Source: Lentinus brumalis | Lineage: Eukaryota; Basidiomycota; Agaricomycetes; Polyporales; Polyporaceae | Direction of reading: 5' to 3' | DNA: 64,000 nt | Assembly: GCA_001792895.1 (NCBI GenBank) | Contig: MARA01000017.1 | Span: forward strand, 682,001 to 746,000 | Shown: piece by piece, positions 37,722-48,978 of the stretch | Numbering within the stretch: position 1 is the stretch's first letter | Layout of the letters: each line of letters begins with the position of its first letter | The notes under the pieces: model-generated | Databases searched by the model: none | What the model was told of the DNA's origin: nothing | Seen by the model: the letters and a program-made list of their open reading frames with translations, nothing else | Program-made: the position numbers and the translations under genes

Positions 37722-38067
37722 CTTGAACAGACTTGCAGATGAGCAGCAACGAGAGTGGTAGTGTTCCGCTGCCCGCAAGTCGTGCAGTGGATGGTTTACG
37801 ACACGATGATACGGGATGATACTCACCTGTCACCGGGCCACTGTCTTCCTTCGCACGGCCCTTCGCACGTGGCTTGCTGATGGTGAGTTACTTATGATTG
37901 TGAAGCGGCGGTGAGCGACCGAAGTACCATCAATTCATGACCAAGACTGCTCATGCATCGCACCTGCGTCTGACACTGAGACGATAAAGACGATAGAGCG
38001 GGGACATCGATGGGCAATGTTGAATGACATAGCTTGCGTCCTGCCACCACACTGTATCCGAGCAGCA
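37722..38067. other. Divergent promoter between F-box and GNAT genes
   Basis: About 350 bases between the start codons of the minus-strand F-box gene and the plus-strand GNAT gene. No gene is seen. Confidence 0.6.
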
Positions 38068-38920
38068 ATGCCAGATGCAGAAGCACCTCAGCGCAGCGGT
38101 CGAACCACGGAGGAGGCGGGCAAGTTCTGCTTCCCCATCCGCGACCTAGAGAACGACCGCGTGAAGCTCACCCCGTTCATCGTCCGTGCATGCCCCTCAA
38201 TCTCCCGCGCACAAGGTTGTACTAATCGGTAGTCGGCAGCCATCCGTCCATGCTCCCGCGTACTGGGAAGGGACTCGCGCCCATCCCGAGATCTACACCT
38301 TCCTCCCTCTGGGACCATTCTCGGCGTACGACGCGCTCTTTGCACACATCAGCCCACGCTGGTCCCCGGGCCGTGCCGAGCAGATCGTCTTCGCCATCCT
38401 CGCCAAGAGTCAGACCCCCTCCATCTCGAACACGGACACGGCCACGGCCACAGAAACCCCCTACACATTTGCGGGGATCTGCGGATACATCAACACCGTC
38501 GCAGCGCACCTCACCACCGAGATCGGTGCCCTCGTCAGCCTGCCCGCCTTCCAAGGCACAGGCGTCATGTCCGCGGCCGTCGCGCTCCTCATGCAGTATG
38601 CGCTGCTCCTCCCGAGCGAGGGTGGACTCGGGCTGCGACGCGTGCAATACCAGACGGATGCGAACAACGACCGCTCGATCGCCCTGGCACGCAAGTTCGG
38701 GTTCCAGCCGGAGGGTATCTTGAGGTGGCACCGCGTCATGCCGGGAGAGAAGTCGGGCCTGAGTCCGAGGGAGGGAGATGGTAAGCCCGGGACGAAAGGG
38801 CGGCATACGGCGATCCTGGCAGTGTGTTGGGACGACTGGGAGCAGGGGTCAAGGAAAAGATCAGTCGACCTGATCACGTCCTGTTTGCAGCGTAGGGTAG
38901 CTGAGCGTACGCGCACCTGA
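38068..38920 (+). CDS. GNAT-family N-acetyltransferase, first of a tandem pair
   Basis: Two exons (38068-38181, 38240-38920) give 264 residues. The protein has the RimJ/RimL-like layout: FCFPIRDLENDRVKLTPF, then AYWEGTRAHPEIYTFLPLGP, then FAGICGYIN and a core strand TEIGALVSLPAFQGTGVMSAAV. The last contains the Q-x-x-G-V/I-x acetyl-CoA loop (A motif). It ends with NDRSIALARKFGFQPEGILRW, the usual GNAT C-terminal signature. The intron has an odd donor, GTCCGT, but a good branch-like CTAAT and the same position as in the paralogue. The last 25 residues do not match the paralogue. One base is missing near 38,848 compared with it, which changes the tail after WDDWEQG. Substrate unknown; cytosolic. 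Confidence 0.87.
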
Positions 38921-39187
38921 AGTTCTGCACCGCTATCTTGAAGTAACTTGCGGTTGGGAGCGTTGAGGCTGGGATAAGTATGCGACATGGCGACACACTC
39001 CATTCATGTGCCTGGTTGCGAGTGCTCGATGAACCTACATAGTGGCATAGCAATCAGCAGTGACTCGACGCGCGCCACAAGCGAGGCTGATGACTCACCG
39101 CTACATAGCCCATGTCTATCGCAAGTGTTCACGTTGTTGCTTTCCCACAACATCGAAGCAACACGAGCAGCGTACGAGACCCTTGAA

Positions 39188-39940
39188 ATGACAGAAGCGT
39201 CGCGCGAGGTCCCAGTCCACTTCTGCTACCCGATCCGAGACCTCGAGAACGACCGCGTGAAGCTCACGCCGTTCAACGTGAGTTCCATTGCCCACAGCTT
39301 CAGAACGACGATCGCTGACAGACGCGATCTGCAGCCATCCGTCCACGGGGACGCGTACTGGGCCGGGACGCACGCCCACCCCGAAGTGTACACATTCCTC
39401 CCCTTCGGGCCCTTCCCATCGCTCGCCGCCTTCCTCACGTACATCGACGAGCGCTGGCAACGCTCCCCGGAACACATCCTCTGGGCCATGCTCGACAAGG
39501 CGTCCGGCGCGTTCGCAGGCATCTGCGGGTACATCAACACCTCCGCCGCGAACCTCAGCACCGAGATCGGCGCAGTGATCTGCCTGCCCGCATTCCAGAG
39601 CAAAGGCATCACCTCCGCCGCGGTCGCGCTCCTCATGCAGTATGCACTGCTGCTCCCGAGCGAGGGCGGGCTCGGGCTCCGACGCGTGCAGTGGCAAGCA
39701 CATGCGAGCAACGAGCGCTCGATCGGGCTCGCGCGCAAGCATTCCTTCCAGCTCGAGGGTATCATCCGGTGGCAGCGCGTGCTTGCGGGAGACAAGCCGG
39801 GTGTGGATCCGAGGGAGGGTGATAGCAAGCCCGGGACGAAGGGAAGGCATACCGCGCTTTTGTCCGTATGTTGGGACGACTGGGAGCAGGGAGTGAAGGA
39901 GAAGATATGTGGACCTGGGCTGATGATGTACGCAACGTAG
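39188..39940 (+). CDS. GNAT-family N-acetyltransferase, second of a tandem pair
   Basis: Two exons (39188-39277, 39335-39940) give 231 residues. The protein closely matches the gene just upstream across FCYPIRDLENDRVKLTPF, the PSVHGDAYW segment, FAGICGYIN, and the acetyl-CoA loop in TEIGAVICLPAFQSKGI. The C-terminal part is ERSIGLARKHSFQLEGIIRW. The start at 39188 matches the paralogue; the frame is open for 67 codons upstream but those residues look unlike protein. It ends WDDWEQGVKEKI plus ten residues. Length and motif order fit small-molecule or N-terminal acetyltransferases of the Acetyltransf_3 type. The two genes are 267 bp apart, a clear local duplication. Confidence 0.87.
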   Translation: MTEASREVPVHFCYPIRDLENDRVKLTPFNVSSIAHSFRTTIADRRDLQPSVHGDAYWAGTHAHPEVYTFLPFGPFPSLAAFLTYIDERWQRSPEHILWAMLDKASGAFAGICGYINTSAANLSTEIGAVICLPAFQSKGITSAAVALLMQYALLLPSEGGLGLRRVQWQAHASNERSIGLARKHSFQLEGIIRWQRVLAGDKPGVDPREGDSKPGTKGRHTALLSVCWDDWEQGVKEKICGPGLMMYAT

Positions 39941-40099
39941 GGAAACTTGGACGTGAATTATGAAAGAGTGCGCACCTGCCGATATCGTAAAATCTTCTCA
40001 GCGAGCCAATCGTTCGAGCTCCTATAACACGAAGCCAGGTGGTAGCATACTACATGCAGAACTCCCAACTCTATGGTATGATCCATCCGTGCGCGGTGT

Positions 40100-42539
40100 T
40101 CACTTCCGCGTCTTGTCGTCCCAACTGCGTGATTGTCAGCTAGCGATACGCGACTGCTTGCGAGAAATACTCACAGATCCATGAATAACTTCCAGAGCAC
40201 CGAAAACATCAAGCCCTGCAGACCGTTCGCGAGTATACGCGTCTTCAGGCCACGCCCAAACAACCCAAGCAGACCGTCCTGCGCGATAACAGCCTCCGCG
40301 GCCGCGAAATACCCGATACGCGTCTCGTGCACCTGCCGGTACGTCTTCACAACGCGGAGCGAGTTCGACACAGAATCGGACACGACGGACGCGCAGAAGC
40401 CAATGAAAGCCTGCCGAAGCAGCTTCTCGACGAGGGTATTCGGTTGCGGGAGCGCCTCGTCCAGGCCGTTGTAGGTCGCGAACCACGGGTAGTGTCCGAC
40501 GAACGTCGCGGCAGCGGTGGCGAAGGCTCCATACCACAGCGTCCCAATCCCGTAGCGTTTAATCTGCCGCAGGCGCAACGTCAACGACGATCAAGCTGGA
40601 CTCGGGCGCGCGCGCACGCACCCTTGAGCGCAGGATAGTAAGCCCCGCCTTGCCGTCGGTCTGCATTGTCGTCTTGACGGTGTCGATGGGGGTGAGGATC
40701 ATCCGGAAGGCGGCCGCAGCGAGGGACGCGAAGATCGTCTTCGCGAGCGCGGGCCAGTTGCGCATGTACTTGTTCCCCTTGAGCAGGGCGAGGATGCCGG
40801 CGTTGGCCGCTGTGTCGCCGAAACGTGCGACGGGGCCTTGCACGAGCGCGGCTGTGAGACCCTGGTAGTAGCGGGTCCATCCGCCGTCCGCGTAGAGCGT
40901 CTTCGTCGCCTGCGTCATCGTCGTGCCGTAGCGGTATTGGTAGTTCATGATGGTGCGGAGGGGCATGAGAGTGAGTACTTGCAGGACCATGGCTGCGGCG
41001 CCACTGAGGCCGCCTCCGAGTGCCTTCTTGAGGGTTGCCCCGAGGTCGAACTGGAGAAGGATCGGTGAGTCCTGTGCGCCTGAAATTATGCAGAGCTCGG
41101 AGAGGACGCATTACTGGATAGATGTTGCGAATTGCTGAGAACACTCTCCATGAGAAGCCCCCGTCCCTGGAGAGCTCCCGTGGAGAGCCACGCATGATGA
41201 TCACAGACGGGCCATGGCGAGCGCCAAGGCGGCAGAGCGTGACCGCCACCGCCCTCCGCCCGCCATCAAGACTAGCGGCTACCACCCGTCCTCGTCGTCG
41301 GTCTTAGCAAGCCACTGTAGCCCGTATACAGCACAAGGGGTCCGTTTCCACCACCCGAGCCTCCGAAATCGCCTTCTCGCCGCGCAAATCGATATTATGA
41401 AGCTCCTCACACGGAACGAGCTCATCGGCTCTAGATGGGACACAAAATCGAAATATTGGCGGTCCGACCACTTACGCGTCGGCCACATTCTTTGCCCAAA
41501 GTCGCTGCCGCCGGCGTCGGGACAAGTAAGGACAAGTAGCGACGAGCAACGCGTTGCGCGACAACGGCGGAATGTCGAGCAATGCTTGACGCAGGCCTTA
41601 CGAGACTATGGCCTTGTCGGACCAAGGACTGGGGGTGTGGAGTCTCCGCCAGAGTCGACGTCACCACGCATTCCTGAATCCCAAGTCTGCCGCGTCCTCT
41701 GGGTCGAGCCGCGGCAATGCAATGCGAGAGCAGCCTCCGAATCTGTTCATGGCGACGAAGACGTCGCAAAGTCCCACCCGCCTATACGAAAGTCACCAGA
41801 CGTTATAGGCGTGGCTCTGTCTCGTCTCTATCCCGTGTTCCTGCCCTATTCTTAGACGAAACAAAACCGCGCCTCTAACGTCTGGCTGGTAAGACTATCT
41901 GGAGAGATGGGTGTGAGGTAGTGACTTTTGTCACGAATGTCACTGCGCAAACCCAAGTCTGCACGCGTCCTCTGGTTCGAGCCGCGGCGAATCGCGATGC
42001 GATGTGTTCTGCCGTTCATTCGAATGGCCTGGACAGGGTTCTCTGCTAGCAGTAGCATGCACCCGTCGAACCATACTCGAAGATTGGCCGTATTTCGATC
42101 AGGAGATGTCGACAGACCGGACATCGCATTGTGTATTCGAGTGGCGGTAGAGGTCAGAACGACCAGCTTTCATATCCGTCCATGGCTGGGAAGACATCGC
42201 GCTGTTAAGCGGGGCGAGTGGGCGCCACAACGTCTCCGTCATGATTGACCGAACAACTCCAGGCCCTCCGAAGCTGCGTGTCCGACATTGCACTCCGTCT
42301 CCCCGTCCCACCTATCCGTCCCAAGAGATATAGTATAGAATACTCACATCTACATCATCCGAGTCGATGAAACCCTTGATGAAGAAGGCCGTGGCGAGTA
42401 CGCCGAGCACGGTGAACACTGCGTACCAGCCCATCGTCCACCATGTGCGCTGCTTCTGGATCTCGGGAGGTGGTGAGGATTCACCTGCTTCCGCACGGTC
42501 TAAGAGGGGTTCCCGCTCGTCGATGGGCCTGTCGGCCAT
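40100..42539 (-). CDS. Mitochondrial-carrier-fold protein with extra N-terminal membrane segment, copy A (open frame)
   Basis: Four exons (42539-42348, 41050-40622, 40563-40175, 40124-40100) sum to 344 residues and stay open. Exon 1 encodes MADRPIDEREPLLDRAE, with an acidic dileucine motif, and a helix at about residues 37-58 (GWYAVFTVLGVLATAFFI). Exons 2-3 encode an SLC25-like carrier: GGLSGAAAMVLQVLTLMPLR, GGWTRYYQGL, the signature PIDTVKTTMQ, then SNSLRVVKTYRQ. Only the middle PxDxxK motif is complete; the first reads PLRTIM and the third lacks Pro. Exon 4 adds LWDDKTRK. Carrier proteins move metabolites across the inner mitochondrial membrane, but the added N-terminus makes the location uncertain. 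Intron 1 is 1,297 bp, the others 50-60 bp. Copies B and C are frameshifted. Confidence 0.82.
41051..42347 (-). other. Oversized first intron of carrier copy A
   Basis: 1,297 bp between a GTGAGTATT donor and a CTTCTCCAG acceptor, both conserved in copies B and C. It contains an imperfect 32-bp inverted repeat (41,796-41,885). It also has two similar segments sharing CCAAGTCTGC and CGAGCCGCGGC, near 41,690-41,720 and 41,950-41,990. No exon was found in it. Confidence 0.75.
41796..41885. repeat. MITE-like hairpin in intron 1, copy A
   Basis: A left arm at 41,796-41,827 (CCAGACGTTATAGGCG...) and a right arm at 41,854-41,885 pair as an imperfect inverted repeat, about 26 of 32 positions, with a 26-bp loop. 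Copy C holds a related hairpin; copy B has the flanking sequence but not the hairpin. Confidence 0.65.
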
Positions 42540-42656
42540 GGTGGGAGGAGGGACAGAGAGGACGTCGGAGGCGTGGACATCGCTGACTGAGGCAAGCCTA
42601 TATGTAACGACCGTCGACGTTACGATAGCGCAGGCCGGTATCTCACACGTTCGGTA

Positions 42657-45600
42657 ATGGCCGCGCTGTGGCGCCAGACGCGCGTCACCGATCGCGTCGT
42701 CCGCGCACTCGCACTCGCACTCGCACTCGTCTCTTGTCAAGGACAGAGCACGGCTGTCGCCCTCGCCCTCTCTCTCTCTGCGCGGCCTCTTCCTGCACGC
42801 CCTCTGCCCTGGCCTCGCGAGGCTGCTGTCCCGTCCTCTGCAGCCATGCCCTGACGTCCGCCTCCACTCTCTCTCTGCGCATCTTTCGCTCACTCCCTGC
42901 AACCCTCGCCTCGCCTCGCCGCGCTGCCCTCTTTGCGCTCTTGCATGCCCGTGCGATACTCGGACGAGGCCACCCTTCAAGAGCCTGGTACGTCGATCAA
43001 AGGTATGTCCTACTATCGCATACCTCAGCTACGCGGGTCAGTCGCGGTACGTCGCGGTCCGTCCCATCTACCACCCTCCCAGTGCGCACTTTGCGCCCGC
43101 TCGTGCAAACGTCTCCCCTGCCAGCAAGTACTGCCCTGCTTGTATGCGTCCTAGCGCTACGCTCGCCTCTCTCGCGCGCCACACGGACTTCCAGTGCACA
43201 GAGCACACTCGCGATGCCCGTGACTCGCGCCCATCCCCGTCACCTGGGTGCGCGTCGCTGACTGGTCTCTTACAGTTCTCTTCGCGCCGCCGCCCGCGCG
43301 ATGCTGCCACCCCGAAAGACCGCCTCCTTCTGTCTCCGCATGTCAAACACCCACTGCCCGGGTCTGCGCACCTCCGCCGACGTTCAACTCAAGCCGCCGC
43401 GCCCACGCGGTACTCTGCTCCCACCATCGCTCAGGTGCCTCGCCGACAACACTCTCGCGTCCACCGACTATCTCGAGTTCGACTCGAAGCGGCCAGACTC
43501 GCTCGACGGCGAGGATAAGCAGAACCTGGGTGCCTCATCGCGCTCTTACTGCCGCATCCCGGCTGCTCGTCCGCGAGATGAGCCCGAGGTGAGCTTCGCG
43601 TCGCATCAGACTCGACTTCTCTCACAGTCATCGCTCACAAACTCTATCGCAGCCGCCGACTCTCACACAGAACTTGATGCACACAACGCGACATCGATGC
43701 CGTTGGGCGCAGCGGCCACCTGCGTGCGCGTTCGACGCGCATGTCAACAGCGTGCTGCACGAAGACGACAGGGCGACTCACCGATGCTTCCAGCCCAACG
43801 GCGACTCACGTTGACCGGGACCCTGCCAGAACACGACGGTGCGTCATACAGTGTGCGAAGGCTCGACGGAGACTGACAACTTACCTTGCAGAAGCATCGC
43901 GCTCGCTCTACGCTGAGCCCGAGTATGCGTCCAGTGCGAGCAACGGACACGAGGTACGTCGGACGTACCCGTCGGACACGACGAGGCGCGTCCTTCCCGG
44001 AAGCCCGAGCAGTACATCGCCGCTAACTTCTCTGTGCATGCCGGCCTCGGGAAGACCGCGGCCGTCGCACCGAGGGTGCCAGCTAAGGACCCTGTCAAAC
44101 GCAAAGGTGCGTCATGCTCTGCGCGAGATTCGACAAAGGCTATCGCTCACCAACAGCAGTGCCACTCTTGCTCCGGCCGCGTCTGTCCCCGCACGAGGTG
44201 AGCAGGAGCGAGTGACGACTCACGAGAGGGGTATGTTCGACGTACCGGCGGGCGGGTGCGACCGCTTGCTAGTCACGAAGTGCGACAGCGACGGGCTGTC
44301 GCGGGGACGTCGAGGATGAGGTAGGTCTGCGGGAGGTGAGTGCAGCGGACGAGTCGATGCGAGGGCTTACAGGACGACGTGCCGAGGACGGCCGCCTCGA
44401 GGAACGCAGCCTGGACAGCGGACGGTCAGCTAGGATGCCGCATGCGAGGCCGGGCAGCGGGAGGGCGCGTACCAGTCCAGTCGCGGTATGATAGGAACGC
44501 GAGGCGGCGGCAGCGACGGTCTGCTCGAGCCTGCGTGGGGGCGAGGTGAGTGCACGAGCAGAGTGGACGCGCCGGCTACGCAGAACTCACCATCGGCGGA
44601 CGACATGGCGGGAGCGGTCGCCTTCGCAAGTGCGGTATGACGGCCTGGATAGCGGACGGTGAGCTCGGGTTCACGCAGCGGGAGAGCACGTACCGGCGAC
44701 GACGAGAGGTCACGGTCACGATGCAAGAGCGGGCGGCGGCGACGTGGAGCGAGCAGAGGTCGAGTCGAGTCAGCGCGGCCCGTCACGCTCGTGAGGGGAG
44801 GAGAGGAAGAGAGGGCAGACGGCGGGGCCACGCACGACGTGACGGTGGGTGCACAACTCATATGTGACCGTGCCATCCGCCGCCGCCCAGTCTTCTCGTC
44901 GCTTCGCACGCACGCACGCACTCGCGTGGCCCCTCGGGAACCGGCGGGGATCCGCCATAACCTCCGTGCAGCTGAAGCGTGCTCTCACGCAGACGGTAGG
45001 CGATGCCGTTCACTCGTACGATCGCAGGGTCCCGCCGCCGAACCTCGACCGCGCAGCCAATCCGCTCACCCGGAGGCAGAGCCCGGGCGAGAACACGCGC
45101 GCGTGTTCGTGCTCTCCGTCCAGACCCTGAGTGTTCTTGCGGCCGCCGGCCACTGGCGGGGAAGGCGTTCCCTGGACCCTGGATGTGGGCGGTGGCAGAT
45201 GCGCGAGGGGGCGTGCTTCGTGAGTTCTTGTCGGCACCGCGCTCGACTCTCGACTCGGCGGTCGACGCAGGTTCCGTGTGGCCGCTTTGCACTCGTCCGG
45301 CGGGTCTGCCTGTTGTAGCTAGTTGTCTTGAATGCATTGGAGGCTCTCGGTCCAGCTGTTGTGCGGGACTCGAGCACAGAACACGCAGCGCAGAGAACAT
45401 GTCGGTGTGCAGCATGCCTCGTGTCCATCCCGCTTGTCCCGCCCTTCGAGGCTTCTATTTCCGCCCAACCTCGCCATCCAGGGTTAGGAAGAGGGCCACA
45501 ACGTCGGGCGATCGGTCGCACGGACGCCCACAAACACTTCGGGCGGGAAGAGCGGGGACCTTGTCTCCATGGCTTCAGTGCATTGTCTCTGCTTCTCATG

Positions 45601-45700
45601 GGTGTGTACTCCTCGGCCTTGTCTCCCCAGCCCAGTACTTCTGTGCCTGTCCTATAGTGTATCTGTACGTCCTACCTAGCAGTCGTTTGTGCAAAATAAA
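42657..45700 (+). other. Coding-like region X, copy A (multi-exon gene likely, product unknown)
   Basis: I cannot name this gene. It starts just past the carrier start codon in a (GCACTC)4 tract and a CT-rich stretch (about 42,745-42,930) that looks like a fungal promoter. It ends at AATAAA (45,695-45,700). Between them several stretches read like real protein and end in GTRNGT donors. One at about 43,020-43,215 reads GQSRYVAVRPIYHPPSAHF and then YCPACMRP...HTDFQCTEH, a possible C-C-C-H zinc-binding cluster. Another at about 43,445-43,590 includes STDYLEFDSKRPDSLDGED. A third at about 43,965-44,105 includes HDEARPSRKPEQYIAANF and a Lys-rich end. The frames cannot be joined into a single model. 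The divergent layout suggests a promoter shared with the carrier. Confidence 0.4.
42705..42728. repeat. Hexamer microsatellite (GCACTC)4
   Basis: Four perfect GCACTC units in the intergenic region between the carrier start and region X. The same place in copy B has six units. Confidence 0.9.
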
Positions 45701-46348
45701 CAGAGACCAGTGGAGCACTGAATTCTCGGTGTGCATGCAACCTAGTATGGAACCATGATCTAGCTCTGTTATTGCACCGCGGCGGTGCCTCGCGCCCATC
45801 TCGCTTGCAAGCTTCGCAGGCTCAGTATTTCTCACATAACCTCTCCGTGCTGGCTTCTCAGAAAGGGGAACAATGTTTCTGAGAGCGATTGAGCGCATGA
45901 GTGGTGCTTCTCCCGATCAGGCTTCCCTGTGACATGTACTATGCCGCTATCTCCGCCCAATGCAAAGGCTCATTGCAGTGAAGGCTCACTTAAACTTGAA
46001 CTGTGTCTATATCTTGTCCAGAGGATGGAATACTAGATATGATAGCCAAAGGTTGGCTGAGTGTGCTGCAAAGTCTGAGCTTGAGGCTTGCAGTTGTCAC
46101 ACGAACTGCGCAGAGCGGAGGTTCAAGAAGATGAGAAGCTTTGATGAGGGTTCACCGCAGAATCGGAGCAGATGCGATCGAGGCGGTAGATATCAGCGGG
46201 TGCCGGATATGCTCTCGCCAGCCAAATTTGTCTGCATTCTGAGTTGCTTTGCAAAGCCGAATAACTAATTACATGCACCAGGAGAGCTTCCGCAGGCTGA
46301 GTACGTCTTGGATGTGCCGGAACGAAACCCGTGCCAGTCCCATGCCGG

Positions 46349-47758
46349 CAAGGGGGTGGCAGAAAGTGAATAACTTACCGGAGGTCCTGAAAGTGCGATA
46401 AGCAACTTTCTGGGGACCCCCTCCCCCCCTCCCCCGTGGGAAACTACTTTATATGGTATGTTTTCCGTATGTTGCACGACAAAACATTCCAAAATAGGAT
46501 GAAAAATCTAAACATTCGAGAGTGAGGACTGGTCGCTGTCTATGGTCTGTTTCCCGACTATTGTAAGCTTCAGAAACTGCGAATCCGTGCGTGTCCTGCA
46601 ACTGAGAGGGTGAACCCTGAGAGCGTCAAAGTTCCTTATATGGCCTGTCAGACGCCCATATGCCATGCTTGAGTTGCTCGACACTGGTCACAGCCCTGTA
46701 TACCTCTTACATGTAATCCATGTCACTCCAAAAAATGTTGGAACTGCTCAGGAGCCTCACAAGATTGTCTATCGACGCCTCAAGAAGTCCCAAAGAATGT
46801 GCACAAATGACCTCCCGAAAGTGCAACAACATCAGGAAACTGGTATTTCTCTGTGCGGAGGCGCCAGCTCCGAGACTCCGGGGGCTCTGATTAGATAACG
46901 CTGTATCTAAGCGTCTCTGTGCTGAGACGACCATCTCCGTCCTGAGTTTGTATCTCTATGCTCTGCAGACAACCTGGAATGTATGTTCTGATGGCTTTGA
47001 GGTACTCCAAAGACCCTACAGGAGCTCGTCTATATGAGAGTCTTGCTGATGATCATGCGGAAAGGTGGTGGTCAATCACAGCCTAGCCATGTCGAAAGTC
47101 AAAGCCAGGACGATTCTACGTCAAGATGTCCGGATTAATCAAAGTGGAAACCCGATATATATCAGCCGGAGCCCGTCGCATGTCGAACGCACTATGGGAA
47201 CACAAGCAACAGGTCGGAATGCCGTCGACCTGCTCCCCATCAATAGGCGCTCTGCGTACCCGCCCCAACTTGCATGTCCCCTGGACTGACACGGGGGTAG
47301 GTACCCGATCAATCTGTCTCAAATTTTACCTGCATACTGAAAGTATGACATGATTCCTGAAAGCTGCAGATATGATAGGTATTTGTGCGGGTAAGTGAGC
47401 ACTCCTACCCGGCCTTCCCAATGCAATTCTGGTGTCCATAGGCAGAGTTGCTTAAAACACCTTCACACGCAAGTCCCGAGCACTCATGAGGGCACTCACA
47501 TTAATTCTTGGGCGCACAGAACATCATACAACGTCAATAGAGATAGCGGTCTCTCCATAGAGATGGGCAACTCTGTATAGCGGTAAGCAGAGATCCCGAT
47601 CTCCGGCTATGCGGCAAATCTCTATGACTCTTCCGTATCTCAGCGCTACACGGTAGGGAAAGAGCGATCAGGCTTTCCTGATGAAGACCCCCGAAACCCC
47701 CCTCCCCCCATAGACGCCCAGTACCCACGGTCTCGGATTTTTCCGATGCCACCCCTTG
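46349..47758. mobile_element. Non-autonomous hAT-type DNA transposon, 1,410 bp
   Basis: The ends are inverted repeats: CAAGGGGGTGGCA at the left and, read inward from the right, CAAGGGGTGGCA. The element is flanked by a perfect 8-bp direct duplication, CATGCCGG, at 46,341-46,348 and 47,759-47,766. Copy B of the unit has a single diverged copy of this site (CACGCTGG near 57,268) and no element, which gives the empty site directly. An 8-bp target duplication and ends starting CAAGG are hallmarks of the hAT superfamily. No open frame above about 75 codons looks like a transposase, so a source elsewhere in the genome would be needed to move it. G-rich subterminal runs lie at both ends. Confidence 0.88.
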
Positions 47759-48010
47759 CATGCCGGGCAACTCAGCTGGGAGACGCACATATCCCCCGCT
47801 GCTTCGTCCAGATTTGGGCAAAGGCGGCGTACAACCGCTGCGGCCAATGGACTGCAAGCGGCGCCGTCTGCCCGCCGCAAAGACACCATACCAAGCTTGA
47901 CTGTGTTGGAGGATTGCAGAAATATATCCGCTTGACCATTTGTCTACACGAATAAAAGCTCTACGCATATGCTCCTCCGCCGTTCACCCAGAGTCACCAT
48001 CCATACCTTC

Positions 48011-48959
48011 ATGAGCTCATCTCAGTCTGCCTCTGAACCCGCCCCCGCCGACCCGTATGTGGTGCCCGAGATTCCGCCAGAGTACGAGAAGGAATGGCTG
48101 CGGCATAAGAGGAAGCGCGACCGACTTCGGAGCGAGCTCAGGTACAGGATGTGGTACAGGCTTTGTAAGTATGGCCGTCCGCATTCCTCGTGCACCACTG
48201 ACTCCCAGCAGACGAACTTACCGGCGTGTTCGACCCGTTCGGGATGCGCTGGACGAACAAGTTGTTCATGAGTGTCATCGTGGGGACCTATCGGTGCGGC
48301 ATGAGGGGCTGGCCGCCGGACATCCCTTCCAGAACCTCGGCGACTTCGGGAAGACGAACCGCTCGAGATCCTCGTGGGCCTGTGGCTCTCAGGCACGCTT
48401 CGCATCGTCAAACTCAGCGACGACGAGTGCGCACAAGCCGCGGCGGACCCAAGAGCGTCCTCCCGAACACCACGCTGCAGCCCACTCCGCGACCAGAGCG
48501 GAGACCCCGGAGCGCGTCGTCCCACTCGTACTCCATCCCTTCGACTTCCACGAGCTGTCCCAGCCGTCCGCGACCGGGACTCTACCTCCACACCACTCCT
48601 CTAGTACTGACCACCACGACTCGGCCCCCGAAGCGCAAGCGCAAGCAGCGCTGCGATATCAAGCTCGCTCGTACCCGAAGCTTTATTACGGCCGTGGCGT
48701 GAAGAGCAGGGAGTATGTCTACGATGAGGAGAGCGGCGGCGAGTCGGAGCGAGACCCGAAGCGTTTTCGCGAGGCTCTCTCAGACGACTTTGTCGAGGAG
48801 TTCCCTGTTGAAGCCGCCGCCGAGGTCGAGGTTGAGGATGAGATCGAGGAGTCCACGGAACCGGAGCGCGAGGAGGCGGAGGCGATCGAGTCGGCGAGTG
48901 AGGGCTGCATGCTGGGCGAGGAGTCGGACGCTGCCGAGGTTGAGAGCGACGTCGAGTAG
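48011..48959 (+). pseudogene. Gene Y, copy A, frame disrupted
   Basis: Exon 1 (from 48011, MSSSQSASEPAPADPYVVPE) is open and is followed by the same intron as copy B. Relative to B, the second exon has single-base losses near 48,328 (CCCTT for CCCCTT), 48,358 (GACGAACC for GACGGAACC) and 48,449 (GACCCAAG for GACCCCAAG), plus several compensating indels at about 48,487-48,595. The conserved middle part is therefore read in wrong frames. The acidic C-terminal part up to 48,959 is again identical to B. Either copy A has decayed or the assembly has small indel errors here. Confidence 0.72.
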
Positions 48960-48978
48960 AGCATAAAACTCGGAGGGC

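Noticed and set aside
46665..47580. Short frames inside the hAT-type element
   Set aside because: None exceeds about 75 codons and none has transposase residues; the element is taken as non-autonomous.
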